Source of the DNA: a virus
Length of the DNA stretch: 64,000 nt
Direction: 5' to 3' (one strand)
Virus record (IMG/VR): IMGVR_UViG_3300008117_000113
Span: 1-64,000 of that record
The notes below the pieces were generated by a model. The model ran no database searches. It worked only from the letters and a program-made list of their open reading frames with translations, and was not told the origin of the DNA. How positions within the stretch are numbered: the stretch's first letter is position 1; every line of letters begins with the position of its first letter. Positions 9,201 through 16,687 of the stretch are shown here, piece by piece. The translations under genes were made by a program, and so were the position numbers.

Positions 9201-10076
9201 CAAGTTTCTAATAATATAATTATTAGTTATATTCTTAATAAAATTATATATGGCAACTTCAGGAGTTCTATTACCGTTAATTTGCGGAATTCCGTTAAGC
9301 CAAAAATGGAACTCTGCTGCTTCTTTACTATTTCTATTGCCTGTGTAACGCAAATCCCATAAAACTGAAGGAATTAAAACATCAATGTCTCTTCGAATAA
9401 ATGTTTCGTTATATACATAGTTGGCAAATGTTGTGCCATAACTGATTGCAGGCACACTAGATAACCCGTTTTGTATCACTGATGTTACAATGGTTGATAA
9501 TGTTGTAATTCTAGCAGCGGCGCCAGCTTCACCAGCAGTTCCTGATGTTACTTGAGTCGCAATTGCCTGTGCTGTAGGATATACTGTTTTTGTAAAAACA
9601 TAATCTTTAATTATAAGTGCTAGCTTTGCATGGCCGTAAATTTCTGCTAAACGGTCTCCATCAATTTGTGGAGTTGATCCAACCCAATAAACAGATGCTA
9701 CTGCTCGAGTTCGTTCGTTTCCGCCGTAACGTAAATCGTAAATATAGCTGTCAATTACATATCCAACATCACGTTTACATTTTGCGGAATCGTAGATATA
9801 TCCTGCAAATCCTGGCTGATTCGTTGCAACTTGCTCGGCAATCCAAGCAACTAGTTCTTCTTTTAAGAATTCTTTATTTGCTGTTAATAGTGCAACTGCG
9901 TTTGGGAGTAAATTTACTGCGGTGTCTGTAATAACCTGTGCGTTTATAAACTCTATTGTTTCATCAATGATAAAATCAGTATTAGAGTTAATTAACGAGT
10001 ATGCATTTGGAAACGCATTACTTAACCCAGATACCCCTGGGGTAAAAACGTAATTTTGTATTCTTTTCTTTGCCAT
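3207..10076 (-). CDS. Giant tail-fibre / virion structural protein with repeats and a LamG domain (2289 aa)
   Basis: Last gene of the minus-strand fibre cluster, ending just before the shared terminator. Three parts are visible. Residues ~90-295 hold two copies of a helical unit marked by DLRYGGN/DLRYTGN and a following PQIDGDR/PQINGNR. Residues ~690-1450 hold six copies of a beta unit (pattern G-G-Y-x-x-G-D ... G-T-x-L-G-G-x-x-P-x-N-D-L-x-I-T-V). A LamG/concanavalin-type domain (residues ~1015-1245, with FWFRTD, WHHLELSR, ELFLDGQ and GFIDEFRISKG) interrupts the fourth copy. The rest carries RPYDGGVQLGTGGPQHG and a C-terminal block ending LRWSEAQA. LamG domains commonly bind glycans, so receptor binding is a reasonable inference. 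AGGA precedes the ATG. Confidence 0.8.
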   Translation of the reverse strand: MAKKRIQNYVFTPGVSGLSNAFPNAYSLINSNTDFIIDETIEFINAQVITDTAVNLLPNAVALLTANKEFLKEELVAWIAEQVATNQPGFAGYIYDSAKCKRDVGYVIDSYIYDLRYGGNERTRAVASVYWVGSTPQIDGDRLAEIYGHAKLALIIKDYVFTKTVYPTAQAIATQVTSGTAGEAGAAARITTLSTIVTSVIQNGLSSVPAISYGTTFANYVYNETFIRRDIDVLIPSVLWDLRYTGNRNSKEAAEFHFWLNGIPQINGNRTPEVAIYNFIKNITNNYIIRNLPYASLQTPIVTTQTINSALVFETGADTALGALFDAITTIILDGPSAGPALVNGVGTINIGGKWTRDQLLLITNVTDNIILYNFADPTAGVTLTERAPTDPDEDTEIEYGTTRITLSVDTQTMSANDSLQIFVEDFQELRTRPYDFGTDAIERNRMSQAQSMLDADFEYGLQPTKWQALSLARSYPSVFEIPGTDTTVTLVTTDASSGTGGTGQSLITVTTSGAHGLQNGAPFIIRALSTAVTGFSRAEGVFLVNSTPSSTQFTYFAKAKVGTLPATELQESYTLLRRGGLYTGADVGTPTFSVFSQGSSGTFFPALNVATGSTIIPYTGSIPTNNAPVSSSGAILTGSVITSVIGTGSSGSTVYTALSGINVSGLGVDAVFTVTRTAAVYAVTVTTAGTGYAINDQISIPGTDLDGTSPSNDCLITVATVDTAGEILTVTSSGDGIASGVAVTQTLSDTSPVGSSVLEFTDTTGIQVGLAIDRGDGTSTAVTNIEGTTVTLSNPLTSALIGDAAEFSNIAPTSIIGTGTGVRFDVTRTGTLYSPTVTSGQLGTGYLVGDTLTIAGTALGGLVLVNDLIITVTTIGVGGTVTGITSSGIGADQQLYSSRATTRVTGLGTSAVFSVTRVGVSYTAVTPTTAGSGYVVGDLFEILGTDLGGTTPANDLSLTVDAVNGSGGITSVTFSGIADPGTATYATPATDPTAFPALVGTGATFSVTSAGTVYTPSILNSGDATRTARIITGTGSAQTTATQTRFGSGSLRIPNSVSPATATSYATITSNTGLEFGTGDFTIDFWFRTDSIGTNQTLVDMRNTSSDSAVVLGFNSSNNVYLFVNGTTRITGTDSVAAETWHHLELSRSSGFTELFLDGQSQGTWTDSTTYALRPAIIGADYLGAGDGFLGFIDEFRISKGIARHTAGFTVATSPYTNDSNTTALLHFNESTGSAVFTDDIGGYSSGNQFVIRGTELGGATPANDLTITVLTVTADKKIATISGAGTALDDDIYTTLAGTLLTGNGSGLTLNVSTSGTVYSNVTTGAIGSGYVAGDKVKVVGTLLGGTAPANDVTVQIVTVDGTGAVGIFTVLSGTASASSASYSSLVPTNTVTKGSGLTVTIGKASGSYTFNSVGSGGDNYVVGNRLKVLGNVLAGAIVTHDLILTVTEIDTSGSVVDATVTGTSAGGQAIDFYSTVIISEPTIAVLNTITPVTFAAIAVIQVTFLSNHGLVPGAGILVNITSAALNQNLAAGPFFVEQVPTPTVIRYTARAEGNINVGGLTGIIYTRTDTFFSHRPYDGGVQLGTGGPQHGAQAIRMSKNYIRYQSGKGLMYTTGALFAPSYDLLLATSTGLNVGSIITFTTDDVDHGLQVGADVKIIGVETSGYNNEYVVSSIISERIFTVVATQQLGATTATLTSQAQISLYRWNGATVRAGCFDDQNGMFWQYNGQRLAVTVRSSTFQVAGSVTATPNSNALIGINTRFRDQLKAGDKIVIKGMTHTVTSVPSQTSLFMNPDYRGANVGTKIKLCRVQDRFFYQEDWNRDSADGTGPSGYHIDITKMQMIGIQYTWYGAGFIDYMLRGREGNFLFVHRVRNNNVNTEAFMRSANLPVRYEVVNDGALAMLTADMTTTSTSIPLDDTDDFPDTGTVYIDNEMISYTSKTATSLGGLTRSAPLSNFSAGATRTYTAGDAAAHSIRTGVIFISNKTSPVISHWGSAYLTDGGFDTDRGYLFNYQATSFIATTARKTAFLIRLAPSVSNAIVGDLGDRELINRAQLLLQGIEVTAGTGSASGIVLEGVLNPSNYPVNPTLIDWRSLQNPSAGGQPSFAQVALGTSVTWNNLFTVSFDATTRTYGVGNGFYYAEFLATEVANVRVGMVVTSPTAGVQAVIPGGTTVSYISGLFNRSGTNYVTIYFNKNFTGNIPVSSSFSFSSIAEYAAPGETIFSFVGLPNNQTALSLGQLKEITNTAIGGRGVYPNGPDVLAINCYLTGGNQQEVSIVLRWSEAQA

Positions 10077-10088
10077 TATTATTCCTGT

Positions 10089-10820
10089 TTATAGTCCAAA
10101 TGCTACTGCGAATGCTAAACTTACTGTAGCTTTTTTATCAACATAAAATTTTGTTGATAAATGCGAGTTTACAGTTGGCTCAGCCGCGGTCACTGTTTCA
10201 CTAACTGTTAACGCTCCACCAATATTTACATTTTTTGCAATGCCTACACCACCAGAAACGACTAGTGCTCCAGACGTTGTGCTGTTGCTTTCTAAGACAG
10301 AAAGTGCTGAGATTGCATTATCGGCTTGTAAAAATGTAAACTGACCAGTATTTTTAGTGGTAGCTCCAATTGAGCCAGTTATGCCAGTTGTTGAGATTAG
10401 GCTGGTAAATCTACCAGCTGATGCTGTTGTTTGTCCGACTGGTACTGCGTTTATTGATCCGCCAGTTATTTGTACGTTTGTGAATGCGCTTGCGCCAATA
10501 CTTATGATATTACCAGTAACATTGCCGGTCACATTTCCAGTCAAGGTACCAGTTACATTTCCAAGAACGTTACCTGTTAACGTGCCAACAATTGAAAATG
10601 CATTTACTGTGTTGACCGCTAGTTTATCTATTACAACTGAGCCTGTGCCAGTTGTTACGAGATTAATATTACCGCTGGCATTTGTTGCTGTGATAGAATT
10701 AGCATTAATTCTAATGTTATCCACGTCAAGTTGAGTGGCTGTAATAGCCCCAAAATTACTTTCTGGGCCTGTTATAAAACCACTTTCTGACTTGAATTGT
10801 TTAAGTATAGCTACGGTCAT
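10089..10820 (-). CDS. Small tail-fibre protein with GNVTG repeats
   Basis: A 243-residue fibre-like protein with no enzymatic motif. It is rich in Thr, Gly, Asn and Val and carries a short-period repeat at residues ~80-105 (GTLTGNVLGNVTGTLTGNVT), typical of trimeric beta-stranded fibre shafts. The N-terminus (SESGFITGPESNFGAITAT) may be the attachment part. The C-terminus (STKFYVDKKATVSLAFAVAFGL) resembles the ends of the 351- and 381-residue fibre proteins further upstream (TAISFAISLG and NVYSIILG), suggesting one family. A late box lies 24-31 bases before the start. Confidence 0.6.
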   Translation of the reverse strand: MTVAILKQFKSESGFITGPESNFGAITATQLDVDNIRINANSITATNASGNINLVTTGTGSVVIDKLAVNTVNAFSIVGTLTGNVLGNVTGTLTGNVTGNVTGNIISIGASAFTNVQITGGSINAVPVGQTTASAGRFTSLISTTGITGSIGATTKNTGQFTFLQADNAISALSVLESNSTTSGALVVSGGVGIAKNVNIGGALTVSETVTAAEPTVNSHLSTKFYVDKKATVSLAFAVAFGL

Positions 10821-10843
10821 GACGTTATTTTCTCATTATTACT

Positions 10844-10851
10844 TATTTACC
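10844..10851 (-). promoter_or_regulatory. Late-promoter-like box GGTAAATA
   Basis: On the minus strand GGTAAATA keeps the TAAATA core of the T4 late box. The predicted start site is about 18 bases before the ATG of the 243-residue fibre gene, in a 51-bp gap, one of the longer gaps in this cluster. Confidence 0.4.
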
Positions 10852-10871
10852 ACTTTTTAAAAGTAGCATAA

Positions 10872-13800
10872 TTAGTAGCCTACAACGTCGCCAATTGCTA
10901 TCCAAGATGCTCCCGTTCTAAACAATGTGAATGTTGCAACGTCAACACTATTCAATGCGCCGTATGTTGGAACTGTGTTGTCCTTCCAACGTAAGGTCTG
11001 CGCATTTCCATTAATTTGAATTGCTGTAATTCCGTACGGTGATGCTCCTTGAAGCAAGGATATTGTGATTGTAGTGATTCGGTCACCTGTTGTTGGAACG
11101 TTGGTAAAGTTAGCTGTAAAATTAGACAACATGCCACTATGATAAAACTCGTTACCCGTTGCAAAGTCGTGTACAACTACGGGAGCATTACTTATAGATA
11201 TCGTACCAACCATGCCACTATGATATTGGCAAATATAGTACAAGGTACTTGGTGCATCTAGAGGCACTGCAAAAGTAATGGTACCAACATCATCTCCATT
11301 GTTGGTCACGCCTGTTGAATAAGCACTACTAGTACCGGTAACTTGCGCAGTTTTGATCCAGAAAGGATGATTAGCAGCATTAACGTTAAAGGTATAAGTA
11401 ACTCCTCTTACTAAATTCAGTGTGGGATTACTATCGCCGTTTATTAAATATGCGGATGAACCAGAATTTGTCACAGTAAAAGTACTAACTCCAGCACTGC
11501 CAGTTTTATTATTTAATACCCTAGTTGATTGTTGTAGTGTTGTTGTGCCAGTTAATACTACATTGGCATAAGAAACAGTAGCATCAATTCTGTTAGCAGC
11601 ATCTTGTGTTGAACTGTAAGTGAATGAAATTCCAGAGTGTGTTCCACTTGTAAGTGCCGCGCCCACTGCATCTACAGCACTTTCATCAGTGTATGCTGCT
11701 GGTAATGATACACTGGCATCAATTCTATTGCTGGCATCATTATAGTTAAAGCTAATATTTGAGTGTGTGCCGGCTGTGAATAATGCAGCAGCTTGATCTT
11801 GAATATATTCTGATGATACAGTTGCATTGATAACGTTACTAGCATCAGCATACGCATAAGAAATACCAGTATGCGATCCGCTAACAAACATTGGGGCCAC
11901 TGCATCTTGTGCGTTTTCGTCACTGTACATTGTTGGGTATGTAACTGTGGCACTTAGTGTGTTAGCCAAATCGTTATATGTAAACGAAATACCAGAATGT
12001 GTTCCAGTAGTTAATATTAATGCCGCAGCATCTTGTGCTTGTTCATCGGTGTATATACCAGCTTGTGCATTAACTGTTGCATTGATTGTGTTATTATTGT
12101 CGTTGTAACTAAAAGTAATACCAGTATGTGTTCCGCCGGTAAACATTGATGCTGAAGCATCTTGGGCATCTTCTGTAGTAATGCCACCACCACCACCACC
12201 ACCGCTTGATGCAAACGTAATTGTGTCATTGGTAGCGTTGGTTGTGATGGTCATGCCAACACCAGCAATAAATGTAATAGTATCTGATGTAGTATCTGCT
12301 ACTACGTTATCTTGTCCATCAATTTGTATGGTTCCAAATGCGTTTGCACTTGTGGGAATATCTGCAAAGTTTGCTAATCGATTCCAAACACCAGAATGAG
12401 CATAATACAATTTGCCTGTGTCTTGAGCATATGCCACCATGCCGCGCCATGTGTTGGCCGGGGCTTCAATATTCAAATCGTTAAGTGATGCCCAATTGGC
12501 ACGGAGATAACTTTTTGCTCCAGTGGCATATAGTGTGCCTAATATTTGTAAAAACTCACCGTTCCAAGAAAGTCCAGCACCAGTATCCGCAACGACTGAT
12601 CCAGTAGTTGGATAATATGCTAGTCTATTGCCTACACCAGCACTTACACCACTGGCACCACCGCCTCCGCTACTGCTGGCACTGATTGTAATTGCATCGC
12701 CGCTAGCATTAGTTGATAAAGTAATATTTGGACCAGCTACCAGCGTTAGCGTGTCAGCTGAAGAGTCAGCAACAACTGCGCTTTGGCCAGCAATTTCAAT
12801 AGTGCTAAAACTGTTGCTGCTTGAGCCGCCGCCAGTGCCTGACTCATCAGCACCGTTGTACCAGTTGACTCCATTGTATTTTAATACTTGACCATTAGTG
12901 GGCGATGTAATAGTTACATCTGTTAAATCAGCAAGTGCGCTTGCACCCCCGCTGCCGCCGCCACCAGTACCAATTACTGTTCCGTTAACTGTTGATCCAG
13001 CTGGTAAATTAACTGCTGAACCAGTTGCCGTAATTACAGCATCACCTAAAATAAGTGAGTTGCCACTTAAATATAAGTCCTTCCATCTTTTACTTGCACT
13101 GCCCAAATCAATACTACTGGTAACACCAGGTAGTAATGAAGCATTAATTGCAGTTGGTTCTAAGTTACTTAAATCCGTTGCTGCTCCACTGGTTGTTCCA
13201 CCGCCACCGCCAGTTCCACCGCTGCCAGAACCACCAGTGCTTCCAGCGTCGCTCAATGTTGTTACTACAATTGCGTTACCCAGTCCAGCAGTTACTGAAC
13301 TAAAATAATACAATGCTGCTGGATAAGTATCAGCAACTGAAATTTCTATGTATCTACTGGTTGCTGCTAAAAATAATGCTGGATTAATATAGTCTGCTCT
13401 GGCTACTTTTTTGTTATCCAAATAGTAACTTATTCCAGGAACATAAATGCTGTTTACATCATCAGCAGTTGTGCCAATGACTAACGGATGTAAATCATTA
13501 GTTCCGTATGATTGATCAAATCTATAAGTTAGTCCTTTGTAAAAAGTCAGTGCTGGTTTAACATCGTCTGAGGAATAAGGACCTGTATTGATCGTAAATG
13601 CAGGAGTTCCGTTTACTTTTGTAAAATAATAAACAGTTGCTTTGGATGATGAATCAACAATTACTTCAGCCAGTGTTGCAAATGCAGTTACTTTGATATC
13701 TTGCAAGCCAACAACTGCTGGTGTTGCATACAATACTAATATACTATCTGTAATATCAGCCTGTACATCTATTAAGTTAACTCCAGTATTAATTCTACCG

Positions 13801-14063
13801 TATACTGTTATAGAAGCTTTGCCTAATTTTGCAACAACTGAAACATTTAATGTCTCACGCTGATCACTTCCACATTCCGCATGTATTACATAGTGTGCTG
13901 AACCAAAAGTATCAGTGTTAAATTCATGTAGCGCATTCGTAACGGGGCCGTCTACTATTAATGTTTCAATTCCTGTAAACGCAAGATTAGTACCATTAAG
14001 AAACTTAACTGATCCTTCATCTTGCGTTATTAGTCCAGGTAACCATGATAGATTAGTTGCCAT
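10872..14063 (-). CDS. Tail-fibre protein with two cupredoxin-like domains (1063 aa)
   Basis: A long fibre protein. Residues ~155-266 form a degenerate cupredoxin-like domain, followed by a Gly/Ser linker. Residues ~625-835 hold five copies of a ~43-residue shaft repeat (core DAxAxxFxxGTHxGISFxYND, ending IxATV). Residues ~860-960 form a second cupredoxin-like domain in which His899, Cys945, His948 and Met951 match the His-Cys-His-Met ligand set of type-1 copper proteins (CQYHSGM, spaced C-x2-H-x2-M as in amicyanin). The last ~100 residues are a separate C-terminal domain. Whether copper is bound is unknown; the fold may simply be a stable adhesin scaffold. Confidence 0.78.
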   Translation of the reverse strand: MATNLSWLPGLITQDEGSVKFLNGTNLAFTGIETLIVDGPVTNALHEFNTDTFGSAHYVIHAECGSDQRETLNVSVVAKLGKASITVYGRINTGVNLIDVQADITDSILVLYATPAVVGLQDIKVTAFATLAEVIVDSSSKATVYYFTKVNGTPAFTINTGPYSSDDVKPALTFYKGLTYRFDQSYGTNDLHPLVIGTTADDVNSIYVPGISYYLDNKKVARADYINPALFLAATSRYIEISVADTYPAALYYFSSVTAGLGNAIVVTTLSDAGSTGGSGSGGTGGGGGTTSGAATDLSNLEPTAINASLLPGVTSSIDLGSASKRWKDLYLSGNSLILGDAVITATGSAVNLPAGSTVNGTVIGTGGGGSGGASALADLTDVTITSPTNGQVLKYNGVNWYNGADESGTGGGSSSNSFSTIEIAGQSAVVADSSADTLTLVAGPNITLSTNASGDAITISASSSGGGGASGVSAGVGNRLAYYPTTGSVVADTGAGLSWNGEFLQILGTLYATGAKSYLRANWASLNDLNIEAPANTWRGMVAYAQDTGKLYYAHSGVWNRLANFADIPTSANAFGTIQIDGQDNVVADTTSDTITFIAGVGMTITTNATNDTITFASSGGGGGGGITTEDAQDASASMFTGGTHTGITFSYNDNNNTINATVNAQAGIYTDEQAQDAAALILTTGTHSGISFTYNDLANTLSATVTYPTMYSDENAQDAVAPMFVSGSHTGISYAYADASNVINATVSSEYIQDQAAALFTAGTHSNISFNYNDASNRIDASVSLPAAYTDESAVDAVGAALTSGTHSGISFTYSSTQDAANRIDATVSYANVVLTGTTTLQQSTRVLNNKTGSAGVSTFTVTNSGSSAYLINGDSNPTLNLVRGVTYTFNVNAANHPFWIKTAQVTGTSSAYSTGVTNNGDDVGTITFAVPLDAPSTLYYICQYHSGMVGTISISNAPVVVHDFATGNEFYHSGMLSNFTANFTNVPTTGDRITTITISLLQGASPYGITAIQINGNAQTLRWKDNTVPTYGALNSVDVATFTLFRTGASWIAIGDVVGY

Positions 14064-14077
14064 TTTGACCTTTTAAA

Positions 14078-16228
14078 TTAACCTGGGTAACTGTGCATTG
14101 TGTACCAATGATTGGCTCCACTGTTACCAGCGGTGTCTCTATATGCAGTCGTATTAATGTGCCCTTGAATTGAGTGATAGCCATCAGTACCGTCAAACCC
14201 TGCTAGCATATACCCACCAGTGTCAGTTATAAACATTGAACCGTCATAGCCAGAGTGACCGAAACCGTATACACCACTAATTGTTGTGCCTGGTGGTAGC
14301 AATGCTCTGCGCCAGTAGTTATTAGATCCGTTGTCTTCTGTTTCAGTGTTCCACGGACTATCATCGCCGGCACTTCCCCACGCTAAACTGCCATAGCCAT
14401 TATCTCCCATGCCCCAAACTTCACCGTCATCAGTTACAACTAAAAATGTGGTTGCTCCAGTGTTGCCGCAGTGTGTTGGCGTTGCATCTTTAACATAACG
14501 AACTCCACGAACTGCTGTTGGCATCATTGTATACCCTGAGCCGCTATAACGATGATTTGCTGAACTTCCTAAATGACCAAACTCGTTGGCGCCCCAAATG
14601 TAGGTTAATCCAGTGCCTTTTTCTCTAATGATAATGTTCCAGTCATCAGATCCAACAACCCAGAAGTTTTCAATACTGTGCTCGCTATACCAGTTTTTAT
14701 CCATACGGGTAAATTTAGCACTACGTTCACTGGTGGTATAGTTGGACATGTTGTACAGTCTGTTTTGTCCGTTGTTAACGTACTCGCCTGAAGTCCACAA
14801 GTAGCCGTTACCGTCTAAGATAAATGCCCACTGATATGTACCAGCTTGTTGTCCGCCCATGAGAATTTTCTTAATACCGCCGTGCTTGCTCCAATCAATG
14901 CCAATACGCACTGGAGTGTACTGTCTATTCAAAGCACTGGCCACTACGCTGGCATGACGATCTGCAAGTCCTAATGCGCCGCGCATATCAACTCCCCACC
15001 CCCATAAATAACCGTCTTCGTCTACTGCAAAGTTCCAAGCATAGTTTCCGCCGCGTGAATATATGTCAACAATTTTCTTATGATCAAAGAAACTTTGTGG
15101 AATACGTTGTGGTTGTGTTTGGTTAGTTTCTCCAGTACCAATACTGTTGGTTGCTGCTTGGTTAGGACCTAATCCTAATTGTCCATATGCATTATAACCC
15201 CATGCCCAAAGACTTCCGTCATCGCCCAATGCAAAGCATGAGTTAGCATCAGTATCATACAAACCTTGACTTGACTGTGCAGCTTTAATAATTTTTGTAT
15301 CATTAAAACTTTTAGGAATTGTATTCCCCCACCAATCAGTTAAAGATGAGTTAGTAACACGAACTGGCCAGTTGCGAGTTGTTGTGTCGCTGGTTGCAAC
15401 ACCCAATTGTCCTTGAGCATTATATCCAGAAGAATATAACTCTCCGTTGTTCATAACCCACAAACTATTACCGTAGTTGTTGGTGCTGGAGCCATTGTGG
15501 ACCCATTGGATAACTCTTGGACCAAGGCCGTCAGGTGTAGTAAATGTGCCGCTGCCGCCGTTATCTGTACTCAACAACCAGTCAACAAAACTAAAACACG
15601 GTGTTTTCCAACCTGAATGACCATATGTATTGACCATATTTTGACCAGTACCAGTGCCTTGCTGTAGATAACCGCCAATATAGCAGTTGCCTTGGTGGGA
15701 TATAAATCCGTGGCACCAGCCAGCATTGCCACCTTGAAAGCCTACATCACCCATATTGCGTGTCCAACCCAATGGTTGTTGATTCATGAAATCTGCTGTT
15801 GTGTAGCGTTGGTCACGGTCAGCGCCTTCAAAAATCTTTGTCCAATACCTAGTGTCTAAGACGTAAGTATTTCTAATTCCGCCTAAGATACAAATATATA
15901 AATCTCCACCAAGCTCAACAATATCACCAGTGGTGTATGTGGTTCTTGGAGCCCATGTACGTCTAAATGACATACCAGGAGCCATATCTACCCAATAAGT
16001 TGTATCCGTAGGATCTATAGATCTAAACGTCAGTGTTGGTGGGATAGACTGATACATGTTTGTGCTAACGCCAGTGTCTGCAACAATGATCTGTTCTGCT
16101 GGAAGATCTCTGATACAAACGTAACTAGATCCTCTCCACTGAACTACATCATTAGTCACGTATTGAGTGCTTGGGCTCCAAATGCCCAACCATCTATTTC
16201 GTAATTTTGTAATATCTATAGAACTCAT
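14078..16228 (-). CDS. RCC1-repeat beta-propeller fibre protein 1 (716 aa)
   Basis: The N-terminus has two W-x5-Y-x3-D-x-V modules (residues ~11-60 and ~85-140: WSPSTQYVTNDVVQWRGSSY and WAPRTTYTTGDIVELGGDLY) that resemble CBM5/12-type carbohydrate-binding domains. About 500 residues of RCC1-like repeats follow. I count seven blade signatures: ELYSSGYNAQGQLG, SLWAWGYNAYGQLG, YLWGWGVDMRGALG, YLWTSGEYVNNGQ, YIWGANEFGHLG, EVWGMGDNGYGSLA and YMLAGFDGTDGYH. Seven is the number in a closed RCC1 propeller. In a phage fibre the propeller is most likely a receptor-binding or scaffold domain, not a nucleotide exchange factor. It is the first of three neighbouring paralogues. Confidence 0.82.
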   Translation of the reverse strand: MSSIDITKLRNRWLGIWSPSTQYVTNDVVQWRGSSYVCIRDLPAEQIIVADTGVSTNMYQSIPPTLTFRSIDPTDTTYWVDMAPGMSFRRTWAPRTTYTTGDIVELGGDLYICILGGIRNTYVLDTRYWTKIFEGADRDQRYTTADFMNQQPLGWTRNMGDVGFQGGNAGWCHGFISHQGNCYIGGYLQQGTGTGQNMVNTYGHSGWKTPCFSFVDWLLSTDNGGSGTFTTPDGLGPRVIQWVHNGSSTNNYGNSLWVMNNGELYSSGYNAQGQLGVATSDTTTRNWPVRVTNSSLTDWWGNTIPKSFNDTKIIKAAQSSQGLYDTDANSCFALGDDGSLWAWGYNAYGQLGLGPNQAATNSIGTGETNQTQPQRIPQSFFDHKKIVDIYSRGGNYAWNFAVDEDGYLWGWGVDMRGALGLADRHASVVASALNRQYTPVRIGIDWSKHGGIKKILMGGQQAGTYQWAFILDGNGYLWTSGEYVNNGQNRLYNMSNYTTSERSAKFTRMDKNWYSEHSIENFWVVGSDDWNIIIREKGTGLTYIWGANEFGHLGSSANHRYSGSGYTMMPTAVRGVRYVKDATPTHCGNTGATTFLVVTDDGEVWGMGDNGYGSLAWGSAGDDSPWNTETEDNGSNNYWRRALLPPGTTISGVYGFGHSGYDGSMFITDTGGYMLAGFDGTDGYHSIQGHINTTAYRDTAGNSGANHWYTMHSYPG

Positions 16229-16241
16229 TTTATTGTCCTTA

Positions 16242-16670
16242 TTATGCTAAAATGCTTGTGCCAGGCAGACCTAATCCTTGTAGCATTGCGTCTTTCTCAG
16301 CTTCTGCTGCTGCCAATGTTGCAACAAATTCTGCATTTTCATTAGCTAATGCCAACGCAACGCTATACAATGTGTGGTTTGAAATTGCTTTCTTTTCAAT
16401 CGCATCTATTTTGTTTGTCACTGTGATCAATTTGTTAACAACTGATTTAATTGCTGCAACATCTGCTTCTTTACTAAAATCATATGTCTTTGCTTCTGAT
16501 GAGGGATCTGCATCAATTGTGACGTTTGACGTGTCAATACTAAAGTAATGTGTAACTCCGTCGGGTGTTCCCAATTGTACAACGTCATCAAGACGTGTGT
16601 TATCTTCTTTTACAAACTCGGGGTTTGTTACTTCTGCTTTTTCTACGAAACTAAAAATTTTATATGTCAT
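16242..16670 (-). CDS. Small protein of unknown function within the fibre cluster
   Basis: A 142-residue protein that I do not recognise. The first half looks beta-rich; the second half (residues ~75-130) is Ala/Glu/Lys-rich and probably helical or coiled coil. It sits between the first and second RCC1 fibre genes with short gaps on each side, so it is co-transcribed with them. It could be a fibre chaperone, as small helical proteins beside fibre genes often are, or a small structural component. No membrane segment or signal peptide is visible. Confidence 0.55.
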   Translation of the reverse strand: MTYKIFSFVEKAEVTNPEFVKEDNTRLDDVVQLGTPDGVTHYFSIDTSNVTIDADPSSEAKTYDFSKEADVAAIKSVVNKLITVTNKIDAIEKKAISNHTLYSVALALANENAEFVATLAAAEAEKDAMLQGLGLPGTSILA

Positions 16671-16687
16671 GTTAGACTCCTGTTAAA

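Noticed and set aside
10357-10734. 125-codon plus-strand frame opposite the GNVTG fibre
   Set aside because: It is an antisense shadow of the repeats.
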